Notes under the pieces: generated by a model
Databases searched by the model: none
What the model was told of the DNA's origin: nothing
Seen by the model: the letters and a program-made list of their open reading frames with translations, nothing else
Origin: Brenneria corticis
GTDB taxonomy: Bacteria > Pseudomonadota > Gammaproteobacteria > Enterobacterales > Enterobacteriaceae
Reading direction: 5' to 3'
Assembly (NCBI RefSeq): GCF_003115855.1
Contig: NZ_KZ819081.1
Location: forward strand, 1-64,000
DNA length: 64,000 nucleotides
Program-made: the position numbers and the translations under genes
In this document: positions 1-9,253 of the stretch, piece after piece
Layout of the letters: every line of letters begins with the position of its first letter
How positions within the stretch are numbered: position 1 is the first letter of the stretch

Positions 1-45
1 ATACGGATTAACAGTCCGCCGTTCTACCGACTGAACTACAGAGGA
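1..45 (-). tRNA. tRNA-Asn (GTT), 5' part, cut by window edge
   Basis: Read on the minus strand, the first 45 bases give the acceptor 5' strand (TCCTCTG), the D arm (GTTCAGTCGGTAGAAC) and an anticodon arm with loop CTGTTAA, so the anticodon is GTT (plus-strand positions 10-12). This is the standard enterobacterial tRNA-Asn sequence as far as it goes. The variable loop, T arm and CCA end lie beyond the left edge. A consensus-like promoter stands just upstream. Confidence 0.93.
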
Positions 46-63
46 ATCGTGTGAACGGGGCGC

Positions 64-92
64 ATCATAACGGGGTGTATCGCGCATGTCAA
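64..92 (-). promoter_or_regulatory. sigma-70 promoter of tRNA-Asn
   Basis: On the minus strand there is a perfect -35 box TTGACA (positions 92-87), a 17-base spacer and a -10 box TATGAT (69-64). Transcription would start about 6-8 bases further on, some 10 bases before the mature tRNA 5' end at 45. The near-consensus match and spacing fit a strong stable-RNA promoter. Confidence 0.8.
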
Positions 93-160
93 AGGCGGCG
101 ACCATATATTTGAACCGTTCGGCGAGAGAATGTGCAATCTGCGGTAATTTATCCCGCTGT

Positions 161-192
161 CCGGTATCGGGCGCCCGCGCACCCGATACCGG
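161..192. terminator. Hairpin after afuC
   Basis: A perfect 11-bp inverted repeat (CCGGTATCGGG / CCCGATACCGG) with a 10-base loop lies directly downstream of the afuC stop. No clear T-run follows in the minus direction, so it is either a weak intrinsic terminator or a 3'-end stabilising hairpin that separates the afu block from tRNA-Asn. Confidence 0.5.
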
Positions 193-198
193 CGCCGG

Positions 199-1326
199 CT
201 ATTTATTCGCCGGTTCGTTATCCGCCAGCACAAACATCCCGTAGGGGTGAATCTGTAAAAAGTAACTATCCCCCGGATTCGGCTGGAGCTGGGTGGCGTT
301 GACCTGCAGCAGCAGGGATTGCCCGTGCCACTCCACCTGTACTTCGTATTGCGGCCCCATATAGGCGACCTGGGTAATGGTGCAGCGCTGGCTTTCCTCG
401 CCTTGCAGGCCTAGGGTGATGGCTTCCGGACGCACGCCGACCGTGCATTCGCCCGCGCCCGCGGCGAACCCCGGCGGGCGCGGCAGTTTATAGCCGTAAA
501 TAGCCACGCTGTCATCGGCGATCGCCGCCGGGAAGATGTTGGCATCCCCCATAAAGCTGGCCATAAAGTGAGACGCCGGCTGGCGATACAGCTCCTGCGG
601 CGCGCCCAGCTGCATGATTTTGCCTTTGTTCATTACCAGCACCATATCGGAAACCGCAAAGGCTTCGCTTTGATCATGGGTCACATACAGCGAGGTGATA
701 TTGAACTGCTGCTGAAGCTCGCGGATTTTCTCGCGCATGCTGCGGCGCAGGTTGGCGTCCAGGTTGCTTAGCGGTTCATCAAACAGCAAAACCTTGGGCT
801 TGAGGATTAACGCGCGGGCCAGCGCCACTCGCTGCTGTTGGCCGCCGGAGATCTGGTCGACAAAACGATCGGCGAACCCGTCCAGGTCCACCAGCGCCAG
901 CGCCTCTTTTACCCGCTGGTTAATCTCCGCCTTCGGACGCCCGAGCATTTTCAGCCCGTAACCAATGTTTTCCCCCAGCGACATATGCGGAAAAAGGGCG
1001 TAGGACTGGAACACCATACAGATGTCGCGCTGCTGAATGGAGCGTTCGGTCACATCTTCGTCGTCGATAAGGATGCGGCCTTCCGTCGGTTTTTCCAGCC
1101 CGGCGACCAGGCGGAGTACGGTGGTTTTGCCGCAGCCGGAGGGGCCGAGCAGCGTGACCATTTTTCCTTGCGGAATAGCCAGATTGAGGTCGTCGATAAC
1201 GGTGTTGTGGCCGAAACGTTTGGTGACGTGCTTCAGTTCAACAAAGTTCTTATGACGGGCGCCCTGTGGGCCGGCGTTAAATGAGGTTGCCGTCGCTTGT
1301 TGGTTTACAGTATTCAAGGTAATCAC
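199..1326 (-). CDS. afuC: AfuC-like ABC transporter ATP-binding protein
   Basis: The nucleotide-binding subunit powers the AfuABC-type importer at the inner face of the membrane. The 375-residue protein has Walker A (GPSGCGKTT), a Q-loop (VFQSY), the signature SGGQQQRVALARAL and Walker B (VLLFDEP), plus a C-terminal TOBE-like regulatory domain (roughly residues 270-370). This is the FbpC/PotA/UgpC layout. It lies 5 bp after afuB and is the last gene of the block. The start is unclear: the GTG at 1326 has its Shine-Dalgarno (GGAG) too close, whereas a TTG three codons later (1317) would be well spaced. The family includes ferric-ion importers, but the fused permease and the uhp-type neighbours favour hexose-phosphate uptake, as shown for AfuABC in Actinobacillus and Citrobacter. 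Confidence 0.82.
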   Translation of the reverse strand: MITLNTVNQQATATSFNAGPQGARHKNFVELKHVTKRFGHNTVIDDLNLAIPQGKMVTLLGPSGCGKTTVLRLVAGLEKPTEGRILIDDEDVTERSIQQRDICMVFQSYALFPHMSLGENIGYGLKMLGRPKAEINQRVKEALALVDLDGFADRFVDQISGGQQQRVALARALILKPKVLLFDEPLSNLDANLRRSMREKIRELQQQFNITSLYVTHDQSEAFAVSDMVLVMNKGKIMQLGAPQELYRQPASHFMASFMGDANIFPAAIADDSVAIYGYKLPRPPGFAAGAGECTVGVRPEAITLGLQGEESQRCTITQVAYMGPQYEVQVEWHGQSLLLQVNATQLQPNPGDSYFLQIHPYGMFVLADNEPANK

Positions 1327-1331
1327 TCCGC

Positions 1332-3410
1332 TTAGTCGCTGTTCTGGGCTTTGGAGCGGGAAACCCGCGCTTCGCCGATCAGGTAGTCGAACAGGAAAAT
1401 AATGGCCAGCATCACCACAATCAGAATGGAGCCGTAGGCAATCGCCATGCCGTATTCGCCGTCTTCCACCCGGTTCAGAATGTAGGAGGTGGCGACCCGG
1501 GTGTCCGGCGTCACCAGAAAGATAATGGCGCTGACGGTGGTGACGGCGCGCACAAAGCTGTAAATCAGCGCCGACAGGATCGCCGGGCGCAGCAGCGGCA
1601 GCAGGATATAAAACACGGTGCGCATCGAACCCGCCCGCAGGCTGAGCGACGCCTCATCCAGCGATTTATCCAACTGGCCCAGCCCGGCGATCCCGGCGCG
1701 GATGCCGACGGGCACGTTGCGCATCACCATCGAGATAATCACGATGGCCGCGGTGCCCGTCAGATATATCGGCGCGTTGTTAAACGCCAGAATATAAGAG
1801 ACCCCTGCCACGGTGCCCGGCACGGCGAAACACAGCATGGTGGTGAACTCGATGGTCTTCTTGCCATGAAACTGCTGGCGCACCACGATATAGGCAATCA
1901 GTAGCCCGAACAGCGCGGTGATTGGCGCGGCGATGCCGGCGAACAGCAGGGTATCGAGCATGGAGGGCCAGGCGCCTTCGCTGAAGCCCTGTCCGAACAG
2001 CTTGCTGAAGTTGGCCAGCGTCAGGGTGTAGTCGACTCCCCAGTTAACGGTGAAGCTGCCGTAAAAAATGCTGCCGTACAGCAGGAAGTTAAAGGCAATC
2101 CACAAATAGAGCAGAATACTGACGATCCACACCAGCGACACCGGCAGCGGCTGAACGTCCCCACGGTAGGATTTCCCGGAGATGGTGACGTAGGAACGTT
2201 TGCCGATCCACAGGTACTGGATACAGAATACCGCCAGGGAGAACAGCAGCAGGATCACCCCCAGCGTGCTGGCCGCCTGATAATCCAGCTGGGCGCCGAC
2301 GATATAGAAATAGATCTGGGTGGCGAGAACGTCGAAGTTGCCGCCCAGCACCAGCGGGTTGCTGAAGTCCGCCAGCGACTGCACGATAACGATCAGGAAC
2401 GAGTTGGCCAGCGCCGGTTTCAGCAGCGGCAGAAAGACGCGCCGAAAGGTCTGCCAGCGGTTGGCGCGCAGCGTGTAGGAGGCTTCCTCCAGCGACGGAT
2501 GGATGGTTTTAATCGCCCCTTCGAGGATCATAAACGACATCGGGGTAAAGGCGAGAACCTGCGCCAGCCAGATGCCGGTAAAGCCGTAGAGCCAGTTGGT
2601 GTTGGTTAATCCGAACCAGTCGACCATCAGTTCGGTGACGTAGCCGGAGCGCCCCATCATCAGGGTCACCCCTAGCCCGACCACGAACGGCGGCGTAACG
2701 ATGGGCAGGATGGAGAATACCCGGCCGATAATGGCGGAGCGCCGGGCGATGCGCGAGGTGTAGATGGCCAGCACCATACCGAAAAAGGTACAGCCGACGC
2801 CGACCGCCACCGACAGCATGAACGAATTGCCGATCACCTGTAAAATATGGGCTTGCTGCAGTATCTGCATAAACAGCAGCGGCGCGAACTCGCCGCTGCT
2901 GTTGGTGAACATGGGGATGAAAATGGCGATGCTGGGGTAAAGAATAAATACCCCGATCAGCGCAATGATGCCGACCAGCGAGCCAATAACGAACCGATCG
3001 CCGCCCAGCCAGTCGAGGCGCGACAGCGACAGGGTGATGATGGCCCCCAGCGCGATAAACAGCGGGATGGTGGCGTAACCCATGCCCCGTCCTTCAAGGG
3101 CGGAGCCGATCACCACGAAGAGGGCGCAGAACAGCGCGTAGGCCGCGTCAGCGCGATGCCGCCCGCGCCGTTCGCGGCCGGCGGCCGCCAGCGGGCGAAG
3201 CAACAGGCCGAGCGGCAGCGCGAACCACAGCAGGCTGACATTCAGGCTCGACCAACTGTAGGCCTCCAGCAGTTCATCACGCGAGACGTCAAACAGGCCG
3301 TAATCCAGGCTCCAGGCCGGCAGCAGCAGAAAGGAGGCCGCTATCAGCGCCAGCCACAGAAAGATGGGGTCTCGTTTGCGCGGCGGCGCCAGTGTTATGG
3401 TGTGTGACAT
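1332..3410 (-). CDS. afuB: AfuB-like fused ABC permease
   Basis: Inner-membrane channel of the AfuABC-type importer. At about 692 residues it is twice the size of a single permease: two binding-protein-dependent transport domains are joined in tandem, each with an EAA-type loop (EEASYTLRANRWQTFRRVFLP in the first half, DEASLSLRAGSMRTVFYILLP in the second). Hydrophobic segments run throughout, with extra N-terminal membrane segments. The ATG at 3410 was preferred over the one at 3440 because AGGGA lies 7 bases before it. One fused permease with one ATPase and one binding protein is the AfuABC/FbpABC arrangement. Confidence 0.82.
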   Translation of the reverse strand: MSHTITLAPPRKRDPIFLWLALIAASFLLLPAWSLDYGLFDVSRDELLEAYSWSSLNVSLLWFALPLGLLLRPLAAAGRERRGRHRADAAYALFCALFVVIGSALEGRGMGYATIPLFIALGAIITLSLSRLDWLGGDRFVIGSLVGIIALIGVFILYPSIAIFIPMFTNSSGEFAPLLFMQILQQAHILQVIGNSFMLSVAVGVGCTFFGMVLAIYTSRIARRSAIIGRVFSILPIVTPPFVVGLGVTLMMGRSGYVTELMVDWFGLTNTNWLYGFTGIWLAQVLAFTPMSFMILEGAIKTIHPSLEEASYTLRANRWQTFRRVFLPLLKPALANSFLIVIVQSLADFSNPLVLGGNFDVLATQIYFYIVGAQLDYQAASTLGVILLLFSLAVFCIQYLWIGKRSYVTISGKSYRGDVQPLPVSLVWIVSILLYLWIAFNFLLYGSIFYGSFTVNWGVDYTLTLANFSKLFGQGFSEGAWPSMLDTLLFAGIAAPITALFGLLIAYIVVRQQFHGKKTIEFTTMLCFAVPGTVAGVSYILAFNNAPIYLTGTAAIVIISMVMRNVPVGIRAGIAGLGQLDKSLDEASLSLRAGSMRTVFYILLPLLRPAILSALIYSFVRAVTTVSAIIFLVTPDTRVATSYILNRVEDGEYGMAIAYGSILIVVMLAIIFLFDYLIGEARVSRSKAQNSD

Positions 3411-3547
3411 GATGGATTCCCTGGTGTTGTCATCATTCATTAAGCGGGATTGTTATTAGTATTTAATGACGTCGTGCCGGCGGATAAGCCGATGGCGGCG
3501 GCCCTGCCGTTTGCGCTTTATCCGCCGGGCATTTACCCCATAAACGG

Positions 3548-4579
3548 CTATTTCCCCATTTTTACTTCGTTAACCCATTTGGAGATCAGCTCTTTACGCA
3601 CGTCCGCCGCGCCGTATTTATCCATGTCGTAGTTGATCAGCTTCAGGTCCTGCAGCTTCAGCGACAGCGGCGACGTCTCGGCGGTGGTGTTGGTCAGGAT
3701 CTGGTAGGACTGGCCTTTCTTCCAGGAGAGCTCCTGGGCCTCTTTCGATAAGGCCCAGTCCACGAACAGCTTGGCGTTATCCAGATTACGCGCGCCTTTC
3801 AGGATGCTGACCCCGCCGATTTCATAACCGGTGCCTTCACAGGGGGAAACCAGCGTCAACGGCGCGCCTTTCTCTTTTTCCAGCGAGTAGTCATGCAGAA
3901 AACCGATGCCGATGGCGGTTTCGCCGCGGGCGGCGTTGCGCGCCGGGGCGATGCCGGATTTGGTGTATTGCGAAACGTTGGCGTTGAGTTTTTTCAGGTA
4001 ATCAAACGCCTGAGCCTCGCCCCACAGCTGCGAGAAGGTGGCCAGCGCGGTATAGGCGGTGCCGGAGCTTTGCGGATCGGCGACCTGGATTTCGCCTTTG
4101 TAGACGGGATCGGTCAAGTCCTTCCAGCATTGCGGCACCGGCAGATTTTTCTCTTTCAGGCGATTGGTATTGACGCCAAAGCCCAGGATCCCCACGTACA
4201 CGGCGGAGGAGTAGTTGCCCTTGCGTTTGGCCGGGTCGCGGAACTGCGGCAAAATATGTTGCAGATTGGGTGACAGATAAGGTTCAAGCAGATCCATTTC
4301 GCCGGCCTGAGACTGCGGATCCAGCGTGCCGCCGTACCAGACGTCCGCCTGGGGATTTCTTTTCTCCGCCTCGACCTTCGCCAGCGTACTGCCGGAACTG
4401 TTGCGGATAAACGAGGTTCTGACGTCATATTTTGCCCCGAACGCCTTGGCTTCCTCCTCGCAGAAAGCGTTGGTGGCGCTACAGTAAATCACCAGGCGTC
4501 CGGCGGCCTGCGCGCTGGTCGCGGCGGCGGCCAGCGTCAGCCCGGCGGCAATCAGAGAGGTAAGGGTAGTCAGTTTCAT
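3548..4579 (-). CDS. afuA: AfuA-like periplasmic binding protein
   Basis: Periplasmic solute-binding protein that hands ligand to AfuBC. The 343-residue protein starts with a Sec signal peptide (basic KLTT, hydrophobic core, AQA-A cleavage site near residue 25). The mature part is a type-II periplasmic binding fold (LVIYCSATN near the start; SSGTAYTALATF and GIGFLHDYS in the middle). AfuA was first named as an iron-binding protein; experiments in other bacteria showed that it binds glucose-6-P, fructose-6-P and sedoheptulose-7-P. The position directly after a UhpABC-type sensor set supports a sugar-phosphate ligand here. A 137-bp gap to the chosen afuB start may hold an attenuation or processing site. 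Confidence 0.8.
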   Translation of the reverse strand: MKLTTLTSLIAAGLTLAAAATSAQAAGRLVIYCSATNAFCEEEAKAFGAKYDVRTSFIRNSSGSTLAKVEAEKRNPQADVWYGGTLDPQSQAGEMDLLEPYLSPNLQHILPQFRDPAKRKGNYSSAVYVGILGFGVNTNRLKEKNLPVPQCWKDLTDPVYKGEIQVADPQSSGTAYTALATFSQLWGEAQAFDYLKKLNANVSQYTKSGIAPARNAARGETAIGIGFLHDYSLEKEKGAPLTLVSPCEGTGYEIGGVSILKGARNLDNAKLFVDWALSKEAQELSWKKGQSYQILTNTTAETSPLSLKLQDLKLINYDMDKYGAADVRKELISKWVNEVKMGK

Positions 4580-4607
4580 TATGTTTTCCTTTCTTAGGGT
4601 ATTGAGG

Positions 4608-5915
4608 TTACAGCGATTTCAACGTTTCCCGCTGGCTGATGCCCGCCATCAGCAGCGGCATCAGCAACAGCCCGATGCAGGCCGACGCCAGCGCCAGCAG
4701 GGTGAAAAATCCGGACCAGCCGGCGTGGTGCAACACCTGGGCCAGCGGCCAGCCCGCCAACGCCGCGCCCAGATAGGCGAACAGAGCCAGAAAACCGGTG
4801 ACGGTGCCGGCCGCGTCCTTATGGCTGTACTCGGCGGCCGCCAGGCCGATCAGCATTTGCGGGCCGAAAACGAAAAAGCCGATGCTGAAAAAACAGGCCG
4901 CCAGCAGCGGATAATGATGCACCGGCGCCAGCCACAGCGCGCTCATGGTCAGAAACAGCCCCAGCGCGAACAGCAGGATCATCGGAGCGCGCTGGCCGCG
5001 AAACAGCAGGTCCGATCCCCAGCCGGCAAACAGCGCGCCGGCCAGGCCGCCCAGTTCAAACAGCGACAGCGTGGCGTTGGCGCTGAGCAGGTTGAAACCG
5101 TGGCTTTCCGCCAGCCAGATATTGCCCCAGTCATTCAGGGCGATGCGGATCAGGTACACCAGAATGTAGGAAACCCCCAGCAGCCAGATGGTGCGGTTGC
5201 CCAGGATCGTCTCCCGCAGGATTTGCCGCATCGGCATCGGCGGGCTTTGCTGTTCCTGGCGGATTTCCAGCGCGTCGCGCCGCCATTGGCCGACGCTCGG
5301 CAGCCCCTGTTGCTGCGGCTTGTCGCACAGCTGGCGGCACAGCCACAGCCCAATCAGGATGCCGATGATGCCCGGCACCAGCAGCGCCGCCTGCCAGCCC
5401 CATTCCGCGGCCAGATAGCCCGCCAGTAAGGGCACCGCCGCGCCGCCGATATTGATCGAGGTGTTCCAGCACCCCCACCAGAAGCCGCGCTCGTTACGCG
5501 AATACCAGCTGGTCAGCAGTCTGGCGCACGGCGGCCAGCCCCATCCCTGAAAGAAGCCGTTCAGCGCCCAGACCAGCAACAGCCCGCCGAGCGACTGGCA
5601 AAACATAAACAAGATGTTCAATATGCCGGTGATCAGCAGCCCGACGCCCATAAACCAGCGTACCTGACTGCGATCGCACACCATGCCGGAGATAAACTTC
5701 GAGGCGCCGTAGCACAGGTAAAACAGCGTACCCAGCAGGCCGATATCGTCTTTCGTCAACCCCAGTTCCAGCTGCATCACCGGCATGGCGAAATTGACGC
5801 TGCGCCGGGTCAGATAAAAGGTGGCGTAGCCGATAATCATCGATATCAGCAGGCGCGGCCGCCAGTAACGGTAGCGCTGGCTGATTTGTGTCGCTGAAAG
5901 CGTGGTTGCCTGCAT
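4608..5915 (-). CDS. uhpC: UhpC-like membrane sensor of the sugar-phosphate antiporter family
   Basis: A 435-residue major-facilitator protein of the organophosphate:phosphate antiporter family, with twelve hydrophobic segments and the family-typical stretch GYATFYLTRRS near the N-terminus. Its length matches E. coli UhpC (439), the receptor that binds external glucose-6-P and controls UhpB. The position right after uhpB and the absence of a UhpT transporter suggest a receptor rather than a carrier. The ATG at 5915 is preceded by GGAG at 6 bases; a GTG at 5930 has no such site. A transporter role in its own right cannot be excluded. Confidence 0.78.
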   Translation of the reverse strand: MQATTLSATQISQRYRYWRPRLLISMIIGYATFYLTRRSVNFAMPVMQLELGLTKDDIGLLGTLFYLCYGASKFISGMVCDRSQVRWFMGVGLLITGILNILFMFCQSLGGLLLVWALNGFFQGWGWPPCARLLTSWYSRNERGFWWGCWNTSINIGGAAVPLLAGYLAAEWGWQAALLVPGIIGILIGLWLCRQLCDKPQQQGLPSVGQWRRDALEIRQEQQSPPMPMRQILRETILGNRTIWLLGVSYILVYLIRIALNDWGNIWLAESHGFNLLSANATLSLFELGGLAGALFAGWGSDLLFRGQRAPMILLFALGLFLTMSALWLAPVHHYPLLAACFFSIGFFVFGPQMLIGLAAAEYSHKDAAGTVTGFLALFAYLGAALAGWPLAQVLHHAGWSGFFTLLALASACIGLLLMPLLMAGISQRETLKSL

Positions 5916-6004
5916 GGGTATCTCCGTCACATTGAGGGAAGAGTAGGGGGAAGAAAGAGAAAAGGGATGAGATAAGGTTGTAGGGCATTAGGAATAATTC
6001 CTAG

Positions 6005-7579
6005 TTATCCGGCCTTTTGTTTAAATTTTGTGGGCAGGTTAACAATTATCCGCGTCCCCATCGGGCGCGCCGTTTCGTCGGCGGCCGAAGAATGGTTTCT
6101 GGCCTGAACCTGCCAGTTGCCGCCCAGGGCGCGTACCCGTTCTTCTATGCCGCGCAGGCCGAAACCGTCGGTTTTGTGCGGCGGGATGCCGATGCCGTCG
6201 TCGGTCACTTCCAGGGTGATCAGATCGTTGCGCCGGTAGAGCGCCACCGCGATATGCCGGGCAGAGGCGTGTTTGTTGATGTTGTTGAGCAACTCCTGCA
6301 CCAGCCGGTAAAGGGTAAAGATCACCACATCGTCATAAGCCTGCTGCGGCAGTTGATAATCCAGCTGGAAGCCGATGCCTCTGGCATTGAAGGCGAACTC
6401 ATCCGCCAGATGGCGCAGGGCTTGATCCAGCACCATTTCATTCAGCACCGGGGGGCGTAGCCGGTGCAGCAGTTGCCGGGTGGTGTGATGAATCCGCTGG
6501 GACAGATCGCTGATTTGCCCGGCGGCATGCCGAACGGTTTCCTCCGGCGTACTGTGCTTGACCAGCATGGCCTGAATCTGGATGGCGGTAATGTTCTGCC
6601 CGATATCGTCATGCAGCTCGCGGGCGATCTCCTTGCGCACCTCCTCTTCGGTATGAATGATACGCTCCATCAGCCGACGGCGGGTTTTCAGCTCCTGCTC
6701 CAACTGCTGGCGGTAGCGTTGCAGGCGCTGCGCCAACTGCTGCTGGCGGCTGATGGCGATCCCCAGCCCGATGCCCAACAGCGCCTGGGTGGACAAGAAC
6801 AGCTCCAGTTCGCGCAGGTCGTTGAAGGCGCCGCTGACCTGACGGGTGATGGTAATCATCAGGCTGCCCAGCACCGCGGAGAGCACCCCGCCTTGCCAGC
6901 CGAATTTGTAGGCCATCACCACGTTCGGCAGGAAAACGAAAATGATCAGCAGGCGCTCCATTTCCGGAGTAAAGGTGATTTGCAGACAGACGCCGATCGA
7001 GAAAAACAGCGAGCACCAAATCAGCAGGGAGGTGCGCAGCGGCGGATCGGGGATCGCCTGCGCCAGCAGGGTTTGCAGGTGCTGCTGCTTGATGTACTCA
7101 TGGATCAGATAGGTAAAGGGAATCAGCAGCACGCCGCCGGTAAAGGTCGCCAGTAGGGTCTGGGTCAGCTGCGTATCCAGCCAGGGGCCGATAAACATGC
7201 CGTGCAGCATGCTGTTCAGCGTCAGGGCGGCCAGCAATAACAGCAGCCGCTGCCAGTAAAGGGTATATCGATGCCAGATTTTATGCGTCAGCGCCGCCGG
7301 TAGCAGACTCAGCCAGGGTGAGAGCAGCATTAGCCGCCGGGTCAGCAGCTGTTCGCCGATCAGCCAGCCCTGAAGCGCCGTTTCCGTCAGCAGGAGGGTC
7401 GGCCAGTATTTGCGCGGCAGCAGGATCATCAGCGCCAGCCGCAGTCCCTGCGGCAACAGCAGCGTCGCCTGTTGGCCGTTATTGCTCAGATAGAAACTGA
7501 TTGTCCACAGCGCCAGCCAGCTCAAGCCGTAGAAAAAGCCCAGAAACAGCATCATGCCGGCGGAACGCAGGCGGCGCAT
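6005..7579 (-). CDS. uhpB: UhpB-like sensor histidine kinase
   Basis: Membrane histidine kinase expected to phosphorylate the UhpA-like regulator. The N-terminal ~290 residues form a MASE1-type multi-spanning sensor; then come a coiled linker, a HisKA_3 dimerisation helix with the phospho-acceptor in IARELHDDIGQN (His323), and an ATPase domain with N-box NNINKHA and G-box DDGIGIPPHKTDGFGLRG. It is 524 residues long (E. coli UhpB 500). The start lies 3 bp after the uhpA stop, so the two are probably translationally coupled. In the Uhp system the ligand is sensed by UhpC, which acts through the UhpB membrane part. Confidence 0.85.
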   Translation of the reverse strand: MRRLRSAGMMLFLGFFYGLSWLALWTISFYLSNNGQQATLLLPQGLRLALMILLPRKYWPTLLLTETALQGWLIGEQLLTRRLMLLSPWLSLLPAALTHKIWHRYTLYWQRLLLLLAALTLNSMLHGMFIGPWLDTQLTQTLLATFTGGVLLIPFTYLIHEYIKQQHLQTLLAQAIPDPPLRTSLLIWCSLFFSIGVCLQITFTPEMERLLIIFVFLPNVVMAYKFGWQGGVLSAVLGSLMITITRQVSGAFNDLRELELFLSTQALLGIGLGIAISRQQQLAQRLQRYRQQLEQELKTRRRLMERIIHTEEEVRKEIARELHDDIGQNITAIQIQAMLVKHSTPEETVRHAAGQISDLSQRIHHTTRQLLHRLRPPVLNEMVLDQALRHLADEFAFNARGIGFQLDYQLPQQAYDDVVIFTLYRLVQELLNNINKHASARHIAVALYRRNDLITLEVTDDGIGIPPHKTDGFGLRGIEERVRALGGNWQVQARNHSSAADETARPMGTRIIVNLPTKFKQKAG

Positions 7580-7582
7580 CGA

Positions 7583-8212
7583 TCAGTTTCCCGGCAGCAG
7601 CTGGTGCTGTAGGGCGAAATGCACCAGCTCGACCGTGCTGGCGCACTGTAGCTTGCCCAGGATATTGGCCCGGTGGACGTGCACGGTTTTGTGGCTCAGC
7701 GCGAGCCGTTCCGCAATATTCTTTACGCTTATTCCGTTGATCAGCAGGGTAAATATTTCCCGCTCGCGCGGCGTCAGCGCCAGCAGCTCCCGCGGCAATT
7801 GCTGCTGGTGGCGTATGGCGCGCAGGGCGTCGGCGCACAGGTATAACCCGCCGCCGCTGACGGTGCGGACCGCCTGCACCAGCTCCTCAGGACCGCAGCG
7901 TTTGGTGAGATAACCGCCGGCGCCGGCGTCCAGCGCGCTTTGCACAAAGGCGCTGGTGTCATAGATGCTCAAAATAATGGCGCGAAAGCCGGGGCGCTGC
8001 CGGCGCAGGCGGGCAAGTAAACTCAGGCCGCTTTCATCCGGCATGGCGATATCAATCACCGCCACGTCAATGGGCTGTTTGAGCAGGTGAGGCCATGCCT
8101 GCGCCGCGCAGGAATACTGCCCGATGATCTGAATATCCTTTTCCAATGTCAGAAGCTGCGCAAAGCCAGACCGTACAACGATGTGATCGTCTATCAGCGC
8201 CACATTAATCAT
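7583..8212 (-). CDS. uhpA: UhpA-like response regulator
   Basis: Cytoplasmic transcription activator of the NarL/FixJ class, 209 residues. The receiver domain has the acidic pair D8-D9, phospho-acceptor Asp54 (VIDIAMPDESG) and Lys107 (LTKR). The C-terminal LuxR-type helix-turn-helix begins at LTPREREIF and contains SVKNIAERLALSHKTVHVHRANI. Asp54 is at the same position as in E. coli UhpA. It is the first gene of the six-gene minus-strand block. Its likely target is the afu genes and perhaps its own promoter in the 105-bp gap behind it; no operator could be picked out by eye. Confidence 0.87.
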   Translation of the reverse strand: MINVALIDDHIVVRSGFAQLLTLEKDIQIIGQYSCAAQAWPHLLKQPIDVAVIDIAMPDESGLSLLARLRRQRPGFRAIILSIYDTSAFVQSALDAGAGGYLTKRCGPEELVQAVRTVSGGGLYLCADALRAIRHQQQLPRELLALTPREREIFTLLINGISVKNIAERLALSHKTVHVHRANILGKLQCASTVELVHFALQHQLLPGN

Positions 8213-8317
8213 GCTGTTCCACGCTAATTCAAAGTCATCAAAACGTAATGATGAGCAGTAATACGGGCGCCCGCAACAGCAGGAAATAAAAATGGAAGCG
8301 AGTTAACACTATCTTAC

Positions 8318-9034
8318 TTAGGCCGCGGCCTTATTCCCACGGATCGGCGCAAAATACCACTCGACGGTTTTTTTGATCAGCGCTTCGGTGGCGTCAATAT
8401 AGTTTTCGGGGGCGTGTTTGATCTCCTGTTGCAGAATAAGCGGCAGCTCGGTGCAGCCCAGAATGATTTTTTCGACGCCGCTCCGCAGCAGGCGATCTTT
8501 TATTGGCGTTAACAGGCTATGCGCTTTTTCCGCGTCGCCCGACTTATATGCATAAATGCTTTCCATCACCGCGCTTTGCTCCGCCGCCGGCGGAATATGG
8601 CAGTCAATACCGCTTTCCGCCAAATGGCGCTGATAAATCTGCGCCTTGATGGTGGCGGTGGTGGCCAGCAGTCCGACGTTGGCTATTTTCTTATCGCGAA
8701 TAACCTGACAGGCGGCATCGATAATGCTGATCATGTCGACACGGCTATGCAACTTTAATTCGTTGAACCAGTAATGTGCGGTATTGCAGGGAATAATAAT
8801 GCACTCGGCGCCGGCATTTTCCAGGATCTTCATATACTGAATCATTTTTTCCAACGGCGACGCGCTATGGTCGAGAATGCATTGGGTTCTGTCAGGAATA
8901 TCCGGAATGGAAACCGCAATCATCGGGATATGATCCTGGTCGCGGTAGGCCGGGGTGTTTTTTATCAGCTTTTGCATGGCGTCAACGGTGGCGCCCGGTC
9001 CCATGCCGCCAAGAATACCCACTAAACGGTTCAT
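8318..9034 (-). CDS. Aspartate/glutamate racemase family protein (copy 1)
   Basis: A 238-residue PLP-independent amino-acid racemase of the Asp/Glu racemase superfamily. It shows the N-terminal glycine motif LVGILGGMGPGATVD and both catalytic cysteine motifs, IIPCNTAHYW and ILGCTELP, so it should be active. The substrate is unknown. The ATG at 9034 was preferred to upstream starts because GGGGA lies 6 bases before it. It is divergent from the LysR gene at 9254, which probably controls it, and the dicarboxylate/amino-acid symporter gene beyond completes an uptake-racemisation set. A second homologue lies at 46987. Confidence 0.83.
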   Translation of the reverse strand: MNRLVGILGGMGPGATVDAMQKLIKNTPAYRDQDHIPMIAVSIPDIPDRTQCILDHSASPLEKMIQYMKILENAGAECIIIPCNTAHYWFNELKLHSRVDMISIIDAACQVIRDKKIANVGLLATTATIKAQIYQRHLAESGIDCHIPPAAEQSAVMESIYAYKSGDAEKAHSLLTPIKDRLLRSGVEKIILGCTELPLILQQEIKHAPENYIDATEALIKKTVEWYFAPIRGNKAAA

Positions 9035-9253
9035 GCTGTTCCCCATAGGTTTTTGAATCTGAAGGAATACTCTCACGTATCCCTGAGTTTTACGTCGCCG
9101 CGTTGTCGGCCGCGACAGCGATTACTTTGGGTATATTGGTGAGGAATGTGAATTGCTAAATCCCCATGCGCTATGTATGATTTGCATAGCACACGGCATC
9201 CTTATGCTTTTCTTGGTTTTAACCGCGCGGTAAAATAGAATCGGTGAAATTAC

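Noticed and set aside
199..4579. Ferric-iron (FbpABC) importer
   Set aside because: Homology alone allows it, but the fused permease and the UhpABC-type neighbours fit sugar-phosphate uptake better; kept as a lesser alternative.
4581..5429. 282-codon plus-strand frame opposite uhpC
   Set aside because: Its Gln/Arg-rich composition is that of an antisense shadow of the membrane-protein gene on the other strand.
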